Assembly (NCBI GenBank): GCA_023428135.1
Contig: JAEYZG010000062.1
Location: forward strand, 248,001-312,000
Length of the DNA stretch: 64,000 bases
Reading direction: 5' to 3'
DNA from: Bacteroidota bacterium
GTDB taxonomy: Bacteria > Bacteroidota > Bacteroidia > Cytophagales > Cytophagaceae
The notes below the pieces were generated by a model, which worked only from the letters and a program-made list of their open reading frames with translations, did no database searches and was not told the origin of the DNA. Made by a program: the position numbers and the translations under genes. Positions 8,950 to 15,684 of this stretch are shown here, piece by piece. Numbering within the stretch: position 1 is the first letter of the stretch; each line of letters starts with the position of its first letter.

Positions 8950-10110
8950 TTAATCCTGCAGATTCCACTCTTTTCTAAAGTCCACAAAATCAACTCCTGG
9001 ATAATATGTATCAAAAGCATTTACTGATACGAGTTTCATTTCGGGGTATCTTAATGCCGTAAGTTTTCCCCCGAAGACACATCCACTGTCTATATCTATT
9101 GAATTGTTAAACCAAAATGGATCTTTTACCGGAGTATGTCCATATACAACTTTAGCTTTGCCATTATAATTGCGGCCCCAATCCTGCCTTACAGGAAGTC
9201 CGTCATCCTTTTTCTTTTCTCCTGGCTCTCCAAAAACACAATAGTCTTTTATTTCTCTTTTATCCTTTCCCTGCATATCCTCCTTGATACCTGCATGAAC
9301 GGCTACAATGCGTCCATCATCCAGAACATAATGAGATGGTAAGCCTTTCAGAAAACGGATCACATTATTTTTAAACTCTTCAGACTTTCCCTCAAACTGG
9401 CTTATTGTTGTTTCCAGACCACTATTTACCTTAACAGGATTGCCTTTCAGATAGCGTAAAAATTTCTCATCATGGTTTCCAAGCACAGCATAAGCCATAT
9501 TCTGATTATTCAATTCAAGGATAAGTTCCATCACCTTGTCACTTGCCGGTCCTCTGTCAACCATGTCACCAAGGAAAATTAATTTTCTTTTATCAGGATG
9601 AAAATAGCATTTTTGAATGGAACCATTTTTTATGGCATCTTTAGTAACATAACCAAGCTTATCAAGCAAAGTATTTAGCTCTTCGTAGCAACCATGAATG
9701 TCTCCTATAAAATCAAAAGGGCCATGTTCATTGCTCATTCGAGTCTGCATCCTTTTAAATCTGAATGAAAGAGCATCCCATTCTTTTCGGTTATCAGTAA
9801 GATAAACATTCTTTACACCCTGTCGTCTCAGTCTTTTTCTCACTTTAAAATTGATTACTTTATCAGGATTCTCACGTTCTACTTTGCCTAGTACATAAAA
9901 GGGTACAAAATTCTTTTTTGCGACCTTTGCTAAATGTATGATCTCATCAAAAGCAGGTCTCACAAGGTGAAGAAAAGTCAACAATCCCTTTTCTAAACGC
10001 TCCGAGAGTTTGGGATCGTCAATACCAGTAACCTTATGCTTTACCCTTTCAGGTAATTGTCCGGTTCCGGTAATTAAAATCAATGCATCTTCTTCAAAAG
10101 ATAACTGCAT
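8950..10110 (-). CDS. Pnkp-like metallophosphatase with degenerate N-terminal kinase remnant
   Basis: A calcineurin-type metallophosphoesterase. Motifs: GDIHG (D137, H139), GDMVDRG (D182, D185, R186), GNHDE (N212, H213), HAG (H272), GHTP (H325) and a late IDIDSGCVFGGKL (D341). From about residue 127 onward (GPFDFIGDIHGC, SHYVLDDG, the G-rich end and TALRYPE) the order closely recalls the central 2',3'-phosphatase domain of bacterial Pnkp RNA-repair enzymes. Residues 70-126 recall the end of a Pnkp kinase domain, but no P-loop GxxGxGKS/T is present near the N-terminus (only ITGTGQLP), and the C-terminal ligase domain is absent. It could instead be a general PP2A-like or Ap4A phosphatase. It is divergent from the HepT-like gene. 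Confidence 0.8.
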   Translation of the reverse strand: MQLSFEEDALILITGTGQLPERVKHKVTGIDDPKLSERLEKGLLTFLHLVRPAFDEIIHLAKVAKKNFVPFYVLGKVERENPDKVINFKVRKRLRRQGVKNVYLTDNRKEWDALSFRFKRMQTRMSNEHGPFDFIGDIHGCYEELNTLLDKLGYVTKDAIKNGSIQKCYFHPDKRKLIFLGDMVDRGPASDKVMELILELNNQNMAYAVLGNHDEKFLRYLKGNPVKVNSGLETTISQFEGKSEEFKNNVIRFLKGLPSHYVLDDGRIVAVHAGIKEDMQGKDKREIKDYCVFGEPGEKKKDDGLPVRQDWGRNYNGKAKVVYGHTPVKDPFWFNNSIDIDSGCVFGGKLTALRYPEMKLVSVNAFDTYYPGVDFVDFRKEWNLQD

Positions 10111-10221
10111 CCTTGTTAGATTTAATTTTCTATTACTTACACAATAACAAAAAATTTAATGCAATCAGTTTTAGGAAACGTAAAGGATGAATTTTCTTGT
10201 TAGATAGAAAAGGAATGGATT

Positions 10222-10995
10222 ATGGCAATGGTAAGTGAAGATAGAATCAGGCTTCTGGATATGGCCGATTCCATAAGAGAAATACAAAGTTATATAGGAA
10301 GAGATGATTTCTCAGAGTTTAGGATTTCAGATAATGAAAGACAAGCTGTGATAGAACAACTTGTTATGATTGGTGGTGCCGCTGCAATGCTGAGTGATGA
10401 GTTTAGAGATAAATATGGAGAGATAGATTGGGATATGCTGAAAGGCTTGCAATATGCGAACTTTGACGAAACCCTTGAGCTTGATTTGCATTCTCTATGG
10501 AGAATAGTTCAGGAAGATCTTCCGGATATTATGAACCAGATACTGGACCTTGCAGCTGTAGTTGAGGGCGACAAAGATTTATCGGACGTTACCCTTAATG
10601 AAGAAGATTTAAAGGATAATCTATCCATACAGGAGGAAATTACATCCCGTATAAACGTTGACAAAAATGTACGATTGGAAGATGAAAGCTTTAATCCTCC
10701 GCTTGAAAAGGATATGGTTGTAAAGAAAGTCCGTCCAAGAAAAATCGGCAGCAACAGAGATTCCCTGAAAATGCCTAAACACATAAAAAGGAAAGAAGCT
10801 AAAAAAGTTTCTACTGATACATCTTCTTTTTCTTTTGAACATCATGAAGAAGAGCATTTATCCTTTGGAGCAGGAATCGCAGATGAAGAAATCAGAAAAA
10901 ATGTTGAATCTATTCATAAAGGCACAAAGGGAACAATTGATGACAATGAAATTGAAAACACAGATCTCAAAGGTTTCGACCGATCTGATGATTAA
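10222..10995 (+). CDS. HepT-like (HEPN/DUF86) protein lacking the RNase motif, with long charged tail
   Basis: Residues 7-110 follow the helical pattern of HepT/DUF86 proteins: RIRLLDMADSI, AVIEQLVMIGGAA, LSDEFRDKY, then LHSLWRIVQEDLP. The strongly conserved RX4HXY segment of active HepT falls at GLQYANFDET: Q77 replaces Arg, D82 replaces His and T84 replaces Tyr. The RNase site and the tyrosine AMPylated by MntA are thus lost. No MntA nucleotidyltransferase is adjacent. Residues 110-257 are a charged, probably disordered tail. An AAAGG lies about 9 nt before the chosen ATG. The fold assignment is my pattern reading; the function is unknown. Confidence 0.65.
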   Translation: MAMVSEDRIRLLDMADSIREIQSYIGRDDFSEFRISDNERQAVIEQLVMIGGAAAMLSDEFRDKYGEIDWDMLKGLQYANFDETLELDLHSLWRIVQEDLPDIMNQILDLAAVVEGDKDLSDVTLNEEDLKDNLSIQEEITSRINVDKNVRLEDESFNPPLEKDMVVKKVRPRKIGSNRDSLKMPKHIKRKEAKKVSTDTSSFSFEHHEEEHLSFGAGIADEEIRKNVESIHKGTKGTIDDNEIENTDLKGFDRSDD

Positions 10996-11009
10996 AAAAT
11001 TAATGATAT

Positions 11010-11054
11010 AATACTAAAAAAAGATACTCCTTAGAAGCATCTTTTTTTAGTATT
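11010..11054. terminator. Bidirectional AT-rich terminator between convergent genes
   Basis: Perfect 16-bp inverted repeat (11010-11025 and 11039-11054) with a 13-nt loop; the arms contain runs of A and T, so it can serve both the HepT-like gene and the convergent 111-aa gene. Confidence 0.75.
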
Positions 11055-11067
11055 CAACTCTTATATT

Positions 11068-11403
11068 TTACAACCTTTGTTTCAATACAAATTGGTGTTC
11101 AGCATGACTGTCTATTGTTAACCTCCAAGGTTTCATCTCCTTGCAAAGCTTTCCATTAAACAGACAAGGAATATCTGTCTGCTCAATTTCCGTTAAATGC
11201 TTTTTGATCTTGAAAAAACCTACCGACTTCCCTATTACCGTTTCCTGATTGGGATATAATATCATCACATTTGTTTCCTTACTATCCTTATCACACTGTC
11301 CTTCAGAAATCAGAACAACAGCACTTTCGTCTTCCAGATAATCCACTATCCACTTTTTTATGGATTCAATTTTTTCTGAACAGACGTTGTATATTTCATT
11401 CAT
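11068..11403 (-). CDS. Hypothetical protein (111 aa) next to rpoD-like gene
   Basis: A soluble protein of 111 residues with an amphipathic N-terminal helix (ESIKKWIVDYLED) followed by alternating strands. I do not recognise the family. The reading frame extends upstream to 11508, but ATG 11403 is preferred because AAAGGAAT lies about 7 nt before it and the upstream extension is an unlikely hydrophobic/lysine-rich sequence. It follows the sigma-factor gene on the same strand with a 105-bp gap, so it may be its downstream partner in the transcript. Confidence 0.6.
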   Translation of the reverse strand: MNEIYNVCSEKIESIKKWIVDYLEDESAVVLISEGQCDKDSKETNVMILYPNQETVIGKSVGFFKIKKHLTEIEQTDIPCLFNGKLCKEMKPWRLTIDSHAEHQFVLKQRL

Positions 11404-11508
11404 GACTAATTCCTTTATATAAAAAAACTCACATTTATGATTTTTGTTAACTATAAGAAGATTAAACAATTTAAAGATAACTTTCTTAGGGAGATCCGCA
11501 AAAATCAT

Positions 11509-12366
11509 CTACAAATATGCTGTCAGCAACTCAGGTTTAACCCCGGACCTCAACTTGCGCAAAGCACATTCTTTTAACTGTCTCACTCTCTCCTTGGTAA
11601 GCCCCATAGTTGCTGCGATGTCTTCCAATGATTCGCTGTATTCCCTTCCAAGTCCAAAAAACCTAAGTATAACTTCCCTTTCCCTATCTGAAAGTTTTTT
11701 TAAAATTCGCTCTATATCTTTTCTTACGGAATCAAACATCAGATCCTGATCAGGATTAGAAGAATTTGTATGCTTCAGGATATCTAGCATACATCCTTCT
11801 CCATCATCGAACTCAGCCTGAAGAGATGTTGGCTTATCCCCTATAGGATTTAAATCTATAACTTCCTGAGGTTTACAATCAACATGTTCTGCAACTTCTT
11901 CAGGTGTCGGCTCACGCTCAAATTTTTGTTCAAATTTTGAACTGAATTGCTTTATTTTAGAGCGTTCCATAATCTTATGCAATGGTAATCTGACAAATCT
12001 TCCATTTTTGGATAAAGCATCCAGTATAGATTGTCTGATCCACCATACTGCATATGAAATAAACTTAAATCCTTTTGTTTCATCGAACTTTTGAGCCGCT
12101 TTAATAAGGCCAATATTCCCTTCATTGATCAAATCATTAAGCGGAATATCTCCATAGTGGTATTGTTTTGCTACAGATATAACGAAGCGAAGATTTGCTT
12201 TTACCAATCTTTCCAAAGCTGCCTCATCTCCTTCTCTTACTTTTTTTGCAAGAATTGCTTCTTCATCTGGTGTCAGAAGTTCTGCTTTTGACACTTCGTT
12301 GAAATACTTCTCTACTGTAGAACTGTCTCTGTTTGTTAAAGATTGTGTAATTTTAAGCTGTCTCAT
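11509..12366 (-). CDS. RpoD-like sigma-70 factor (group 1/2)
   Basis: 285 residues without region 1.1, as is usual for Bacteroidota primary sigma factors. Visible: MRQLKITQSLTNRD at the N-terminus, region 2 (NLRFVISVAKQY, DLINEGNIGLIKAAQKFD, SYAVWWIRQSI), region 3, and region 4 (LSDREREVILRFFGLG then a helix-turn-helix ending in RLRQLKECALRKLR-like sequence). Relative to the usual phylum RpoD, the segment after region 2.4 (RFVRLPLHKIMERSKIKQF) and the region 3/4 linker (DLNPIGDKPTSLQ) look diverged. It may be a second RpoD-like factor rather than the housekeeping copy. It recognises core RNA polymerase and promoter DNA. Confidence 0.88.
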   Translation of the reverse strand: MRQLKITQSLTNRDSSTVEKYFNEVSKAELLTPDEEAILAKKVREGDEAALERLVKANLRFVISVAKQYHYGDIPLNDLINEGNIGLIKAAQKFDETKGFKFISYAVWWIRQSILDALSKNGRFVRLPLHKIMERSKIKQFSSKFEQKFEREPTPEEVAEHVDCKPQEVIDLNPIGDKPTSLQAEFDDGEGCMLDILKHTNSSNPDQDLMFDSVRKDIERILKKLSDREREVILRFFGLGREYSESLEDIAATMGLTKERVRQLKECALRKLRSGVKPELLTAYL

Positions 12367-12633
12367 CGCGCCTATAAAATAAAATTTTACCCCTCAGCAC
12401 CTTGCTGAAAAAGTATTTGAAAATTCTCTTTTTAAATTGGGTTAAATATCATACAGAGATATTTTCATAAAAGTTCATTAAGGGAAAACAAAGTAGAACA
12501 ATAACAAAAACAGCCAGACCTTTTACTTAAAGATTCTGACTGTACCATAATTGCTTTTTAAGAATAAATTAATAAAATTTTTTCGGCCTAAAAGAGTTTT
12601 TAAAATCCCTGTTAGAGGGTTCTTCTCATGCAA

Positions 12634-13095
12634 TCACCTTCTGTCCTTTTGCTTTACTTTTCGTCTTTCATAGGTTCCAACAAGAGTTGCTTCCTCTATG
12701 ACATGCCCTTTTATATAATTTAAAAGCATTCTCCTATCTGACTCTTCAGGTATGGCAGGTCTGTTATCCAAAGCAAATAAACGGAAAATATAATGATGTT
12801 CTCCCACAGGCGGGCAAGGGCCTTCATATCCAAGAGTCCCTCCTGAAGAAATCCCTTCAATGCCATCAGGCTCTGAATTTTCCGGAATTCCTTTGCAATC
12901 AGCCGGCATATTAAAGACAACCCAATGAGCCCATATTTTTGTCGGGGCATCTGGGTCTTCAACCAACAAGACCAGACTTTGGGTATTTTCTGGAACATCC
13001 AAAAACTGTAACTCGGGATTGATACTTGCCCCCTCACACGTATACTCAAGAGGAATCATCTCTCCGTTTCTAAAAGCCGGACTAATAACTTCCAT
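12634..13095 (-). CDS. YbhB/YbcL-type phosphatidylethanolamine-binding protein
   Basis: A Raf-kinase-inhibitor-like (PEBP) protein of 153 residues. Family marks: SPAF..G..IP..YTC near the start, VEDPDAPTKIWAHWVVFNMPA (motif 1, about 46-66) and GPCPPVGEHHYIFRLFALD (about 94-112), which line the ligand pocket. The function of bacterial members is unclear. The ATG at 13095 is preferred over the TTG at 13104 because family members start just before the SPAF strand. Single-gene unit; 267 bp separate it from the sigma factor downstream. Confidence 0.9.
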   Translation of the reverse strand: MEVISPAFRNGEMIPLEYTCEGASINPELQFLDVPENTQSLVLLVEDPDAPTKIWAHWVVFNMPADCKGIPENSEPDGIEGISSGGTLGYEGPCPPVGEHHYIFRLFALDNRPAIPEESDRRMLLNYIKGHVIEEATLVGTYERRKVKQKDRR

Positions 13096-13246
13096 ATGCT
13101 TCAATGTTTTACCCTATATCATTTAACATTTTATCGATGTACCCTCGTTCGTCAATTCATAGAAAAAATCTAAAAAAAGCTATGTAAACTATCCTTAAAA
13201 TACCAATGTTTTTCCTATGATATTAGAACACATCAAGGGATTTGAG

Positions 13247-13618
13247 ATGAACAGATTGATTCTTGTGGAAAACAGCAAGACAAGCTTTGGAAGCTTGCAC
13301 AGTGAACTTGAAGAGAGAGGGTTCCTGGAATTTCGCGTATACAATTCATTGAATGATTTTATCAATGAATCATATCAGAAAAAAGAAGATTTATATCTTG
13401 TCGTAATTGATTCACTAGTTGCAGACTTTTCAATGCAGACATTGCAGCATTTGAAAGAAAAATTTCCGGATGACTACTTACTGCTCATTCATAACATTGA
13501 TGATACGCAACAGCAAGAAATAGCTGAAAACTTAGGAGTAAACAAGTCTATTATTAAAAGTCCCAACACGGCTGATCAAATAAAAAATGTTTTTATGTCA
13601 TTAGAGCAACCTGCATAA
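13247..13618 (+). CDS. Degenerate receiver-domain protein
   Basis: 123 residues with a CheY-like alternation of strands and helices: a hydrophobic strand ending in VEN (E8, N9) where active receivers have two acidic residues, a likely phosphoacceptor D55 in VVIDS, H82 where Ser/Thr is usual, and K104 in IIKSP at the conserved lysine position. Nothing follows the receiver. I chose the ATG at 13247 because AAGGGA lies 7 nt upstream (13235-13240). Possibly a stand-alone, weakly or non-phosphorylated signalling domain. Partner unknown; a terminator follows. Confidence 0.65.
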   Translation: MNRLILVENSKTSFGSLHSELEERGFLEFRVYNSLNDFINESYQKKEDLYLVVIDSLVADFSMQTLQHLKEKFPDDYLLLIHNIDDTQQQEIAENLGVNKSIIKSPNTADQIKNVFMSLEQPA

Positions 13619-13621
13619 AGC

Positions 13622-13661
13622 AAGAGCTGGAACCATTGAAAAATATTACCAGCTCTTCTTT
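13622..13661 (+). terminator. Terminator after the receiver-like gene
   Basis: Arms 13622-13630 and 13649-13657 are a perfect 9-bp inverted repeat (AAGAGCTGG / CCAGCTCTT) with an 18-nt loop, followed by a T-rich stretch. Confidence 0.65.
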
Positions 13662-13728
13662 TAATTCTTTGCTATTAAAAATGCGTTTCAAAAATATAAC
13701 TATATCCACGTGTGTTAATATTTTATTC

Positions 13729-15042
13729 TTAATATATTTCACGCTTATAAATCCTCTTTTCCCACAATGGTTTTCCGTTATTTGAGTAGATAGTCATATT
13801 CACAAATCGCTTTTCGCCCTCACCACCTATAGTAATGATGCTGAAGTTTCTTTCGGCAATCAAAGATCCGGTAACTCTGAATTTATTGTGACCAAACTCC
13901 TTCCTTGGTACACCGGAAGTAAGAGGAGAACAAGTCAGTTCTAATAAAGGATATTTATTTTCTCTGGGCATCATGGTAGCTTCAGAAAAATGTCTGTCGC
14001 CGGTTAGAAGTATTATTCCTCCTACTCCGCTTTTATCAAGCTCACTGAGTAAGTACTTCCATTCCTTCTTATATCTTGAATAATTTTCAAATTTCGCATC
14101 CGGATTCAGAATCTGACCGCCCATAGCGATGAACTTAAATGTTGCCTTACTCCCCTTAAGTTCCTCAATGAGCCAGTTGATCTGCTCCTTACCCAGCAGT
14201 TGTTTATTTGCTCTTGCATTCTTTGTCGGGGCTCTGAATGTTCTGTCATCAAGAAGAAAAAAATCAACATCGTCCCATGAAAATACATTAGCAATGCTGT
14301 TTCTTTTTGGGAACTCTGTTAAATTATTATTGCACCAGAACAATCGGAACATCTCATTGCTGTAGGCCTTGTTTTTGAAAGTACTGTCAGCATCATTAGA
14401 GCCAAAATCATGATCATCCCAGATAGCATAGTGGTGAGAAGTTCTTAATAGCTTTTGCAGATAAAGATTACCTCTTGAAAAAGTATATCGGTGCAACATA
14501 CCTTCTTTGCTTGTGATATCAGTATTTTCGAAGTATACATTATCACCTAGCCAAAGCATGAAGTCTGGCTTGAGAGCCGCAATGGAATTATAAATATTAT
14601 AAATGCCTTTATATTCTTCACTTTCAGTATCAGGTTCTTTAGTATATGCGCAGCTTCCGGTCGCAAAAGAGAATTCCCCACCAACTGCTGAATCAGACTG
14701 GGTTTGGAAGAATAGAGGTTCCTCAAACTCCTGTTTGATATTATTAATATAGACTTCATACCGATACCTTTCTCCAGGTTTAAGATTTTGAAGGTCGAAA
14801 TGAAAAGTATTTCCACTTTCTTTATCTGAGATAATTTCGGGACTCAGCAGGTAACTATCAGTATTTTTAGATATCCAATATTTGAGATATGCAGTTGCCG
14901 GCTCTTTGGTCTGCAGCCAGATTAACACATGGTTTTTTCCCGAAAAGCCCGGCATAGGTCCGGAATGCAAAAGTCCGTTCTGAGCAAAAACCATTGATGA
15001 AAAAGATAGTAATGTAAAAAGAGCAGCAATGATAGCTTTCAT
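13729..15042 (-). CDS. PhoD-family alkaline phosphatase/phosphodiesterase, exported
   Basis: 437 residues with a signal peptide (about 1-20, ending SMVFAQ). An N-terminal fibronectin-like domain (about 25-115) precedes the metallophosphatase domain. Visible PhoD marks: GSCAY (the Fe-binding cysteine region), WLGDNVY, WDDHDFGSND and GDRHFSE. PhoD enzymes release phosphate from phosphodiesters and monoesters outside the cytoplasm using Ca/Fe. The mature protein is likely periplasmic or secreted. It stands alone: the receiver-like gene converges from one side and the DUF2188 gene diverges on the other. No Pho-box was identified. Confidence 0.87.
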   Translation of the reverse strand: MKAIIAALFTLLSFSSMVFAQNGLLHSGPMPGFSGKNHVLIWLQTKEPATAYLKYWISKNTDSYLLSPEIISDKESGNTFHFDLQNLKPGERYRYEVYINNIKQEFEEPLFFQTQSDSAVGGEFSFATGSCAYTKEPDTESEEYKGIYNIYNSIAALKPDFMLWLGDNVYFENTDITSKEGMLHRYTFSRGNLYLQKLLRTSHHYAIWDDHDFGSNDADSTFKNKAYSNEMFRLFWCNNNLTEFPKRNSIANVFSWDDVDFFLLDDRTFRAPTKNARANKQLLGKEQINWLIEELKGSKATFKFIAMGGQILNPDAKFENYSRYKKEWKYLLSELDKSGVGGIILLTGDRHFSEATMMPRENKYPLLELTCSPLTSGVPRKEFGHNKFRVTGSLIAERNFSIITIGGEGEKRFVNMTIYSNNGKPLWEKRIYKREIY

Positions 15043-15168
15043 TAGTAAGTATTTTATAATTGAAAAATTAAAAAATATTTATTACTGATATGTTAAATAG
15101 TAAACCTTTTTTGTTAAAAGGTGTTTTGAATTAAAATCATCACAAAAACAGAATAACACACTAAAGAT

Positions 15169-15423
15169 ATGAACAGATCAATTAGCATTGTGCCGGCTGG
15201 CTCTTGCTGGGAAGCAAAAGAAGCCATTTCTGACAAAGTTATTTTCAGAAGCCCCACTAAAAGGGATATTGTACTCAGAACTTTTGAATTTGCCAGAAAA
15301 GAGCAAAAATGCAAGGTGACTATTCTTAATCACAGTGGTCATGTGGAAGAAGAAAGACTATTTGATGAAAATCCTGAAAAAAAGCTACAAGACTTTTTAA
15401 AATATTATCAAACTAACCTTTAA
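15169..15423 (+). CDS. DUF2188-like small protein
   Basis: 84 residues. The order matches DUF2188: a first strand (ISIVPAG-CWEAKEA), a second around IFRSPTKRD, a helix (IVLRTFEFARKEQ), then CKVTILNHSGHVEEERLF, which corresponds to the family's 'xxVxxxxGxIxxxxxY' ending. Soluble, function unknown. It is divergent from the PhoD gene by 126 bp and is followed by a strong terminator, so it is probably a single-gene transcript. Confidence 0.7.
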   Translation: MNRSISIVPAGSCWEAKEAISDKVIFRSPTKRDIVLRTFEFARKEQKCKVTILNHSGHVEEERLFDENPEKKLQDFLKYYQTNL

Positions 15424-15436
15424 TAAATTATCAGAC

Positions 15437-15470
15437 AAACTGTTGTCCTTTCGGACAACAGTTTTGATTT
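15437..15470 (+). terminator. Strong terminator after the DUF2188 gene
   Basis: Perfect 12-bp stem, arms 15437-15448 and 15453-15464, with a 4-nt loop (TTTC), then T-rich sequence. Confidence 0.85.
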
Positions 15471-15585
15471 ATTAACAATTTTTTAAAATCAACATGTTAC
15501 ATACAATTTAAAATTCATTTTGAGACTTTAAACTTTTAACACCAGACTTTCAACTTTTTTAAGCTTTTAGCTTTCAGCCATCTAA

Positions 15586-15601
15586 CCTGTTTTAAAACAG
15601 G
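15586..15601. repeat. Perfect 16-bp palindrome upstream of dnaX
   Basis: CCTGTTTTAAAACAGG reads the same on both strands and lies 84 bp before the dnaX start in an otherwise featureless 260-bp gap. It might be an operator; there is no independent support. Confidence 0.4.
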
Positions 15602-15684
15602 AACATGGAAATTTTCCGCATAAAGTATCCAATTTAGACGTTCCTTCCGTTTAAAAACTACCAGAAATTATCTAAATTGCGAGA

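Noticed and set aside
10222..10995. Considered as an active HepT toxin of a toxin-antitoxin pair
   Set aside because: Catalytic motif is substituted and no MntA-like gene flanks it.
12515..12550. Imperfect hairpin (CAGCCAGA/TCTGACTG) upstream of the sigma gene
   Set aside because: Mismatched stem with no strong T-tract; not convincing as a terminator or riboswitch.
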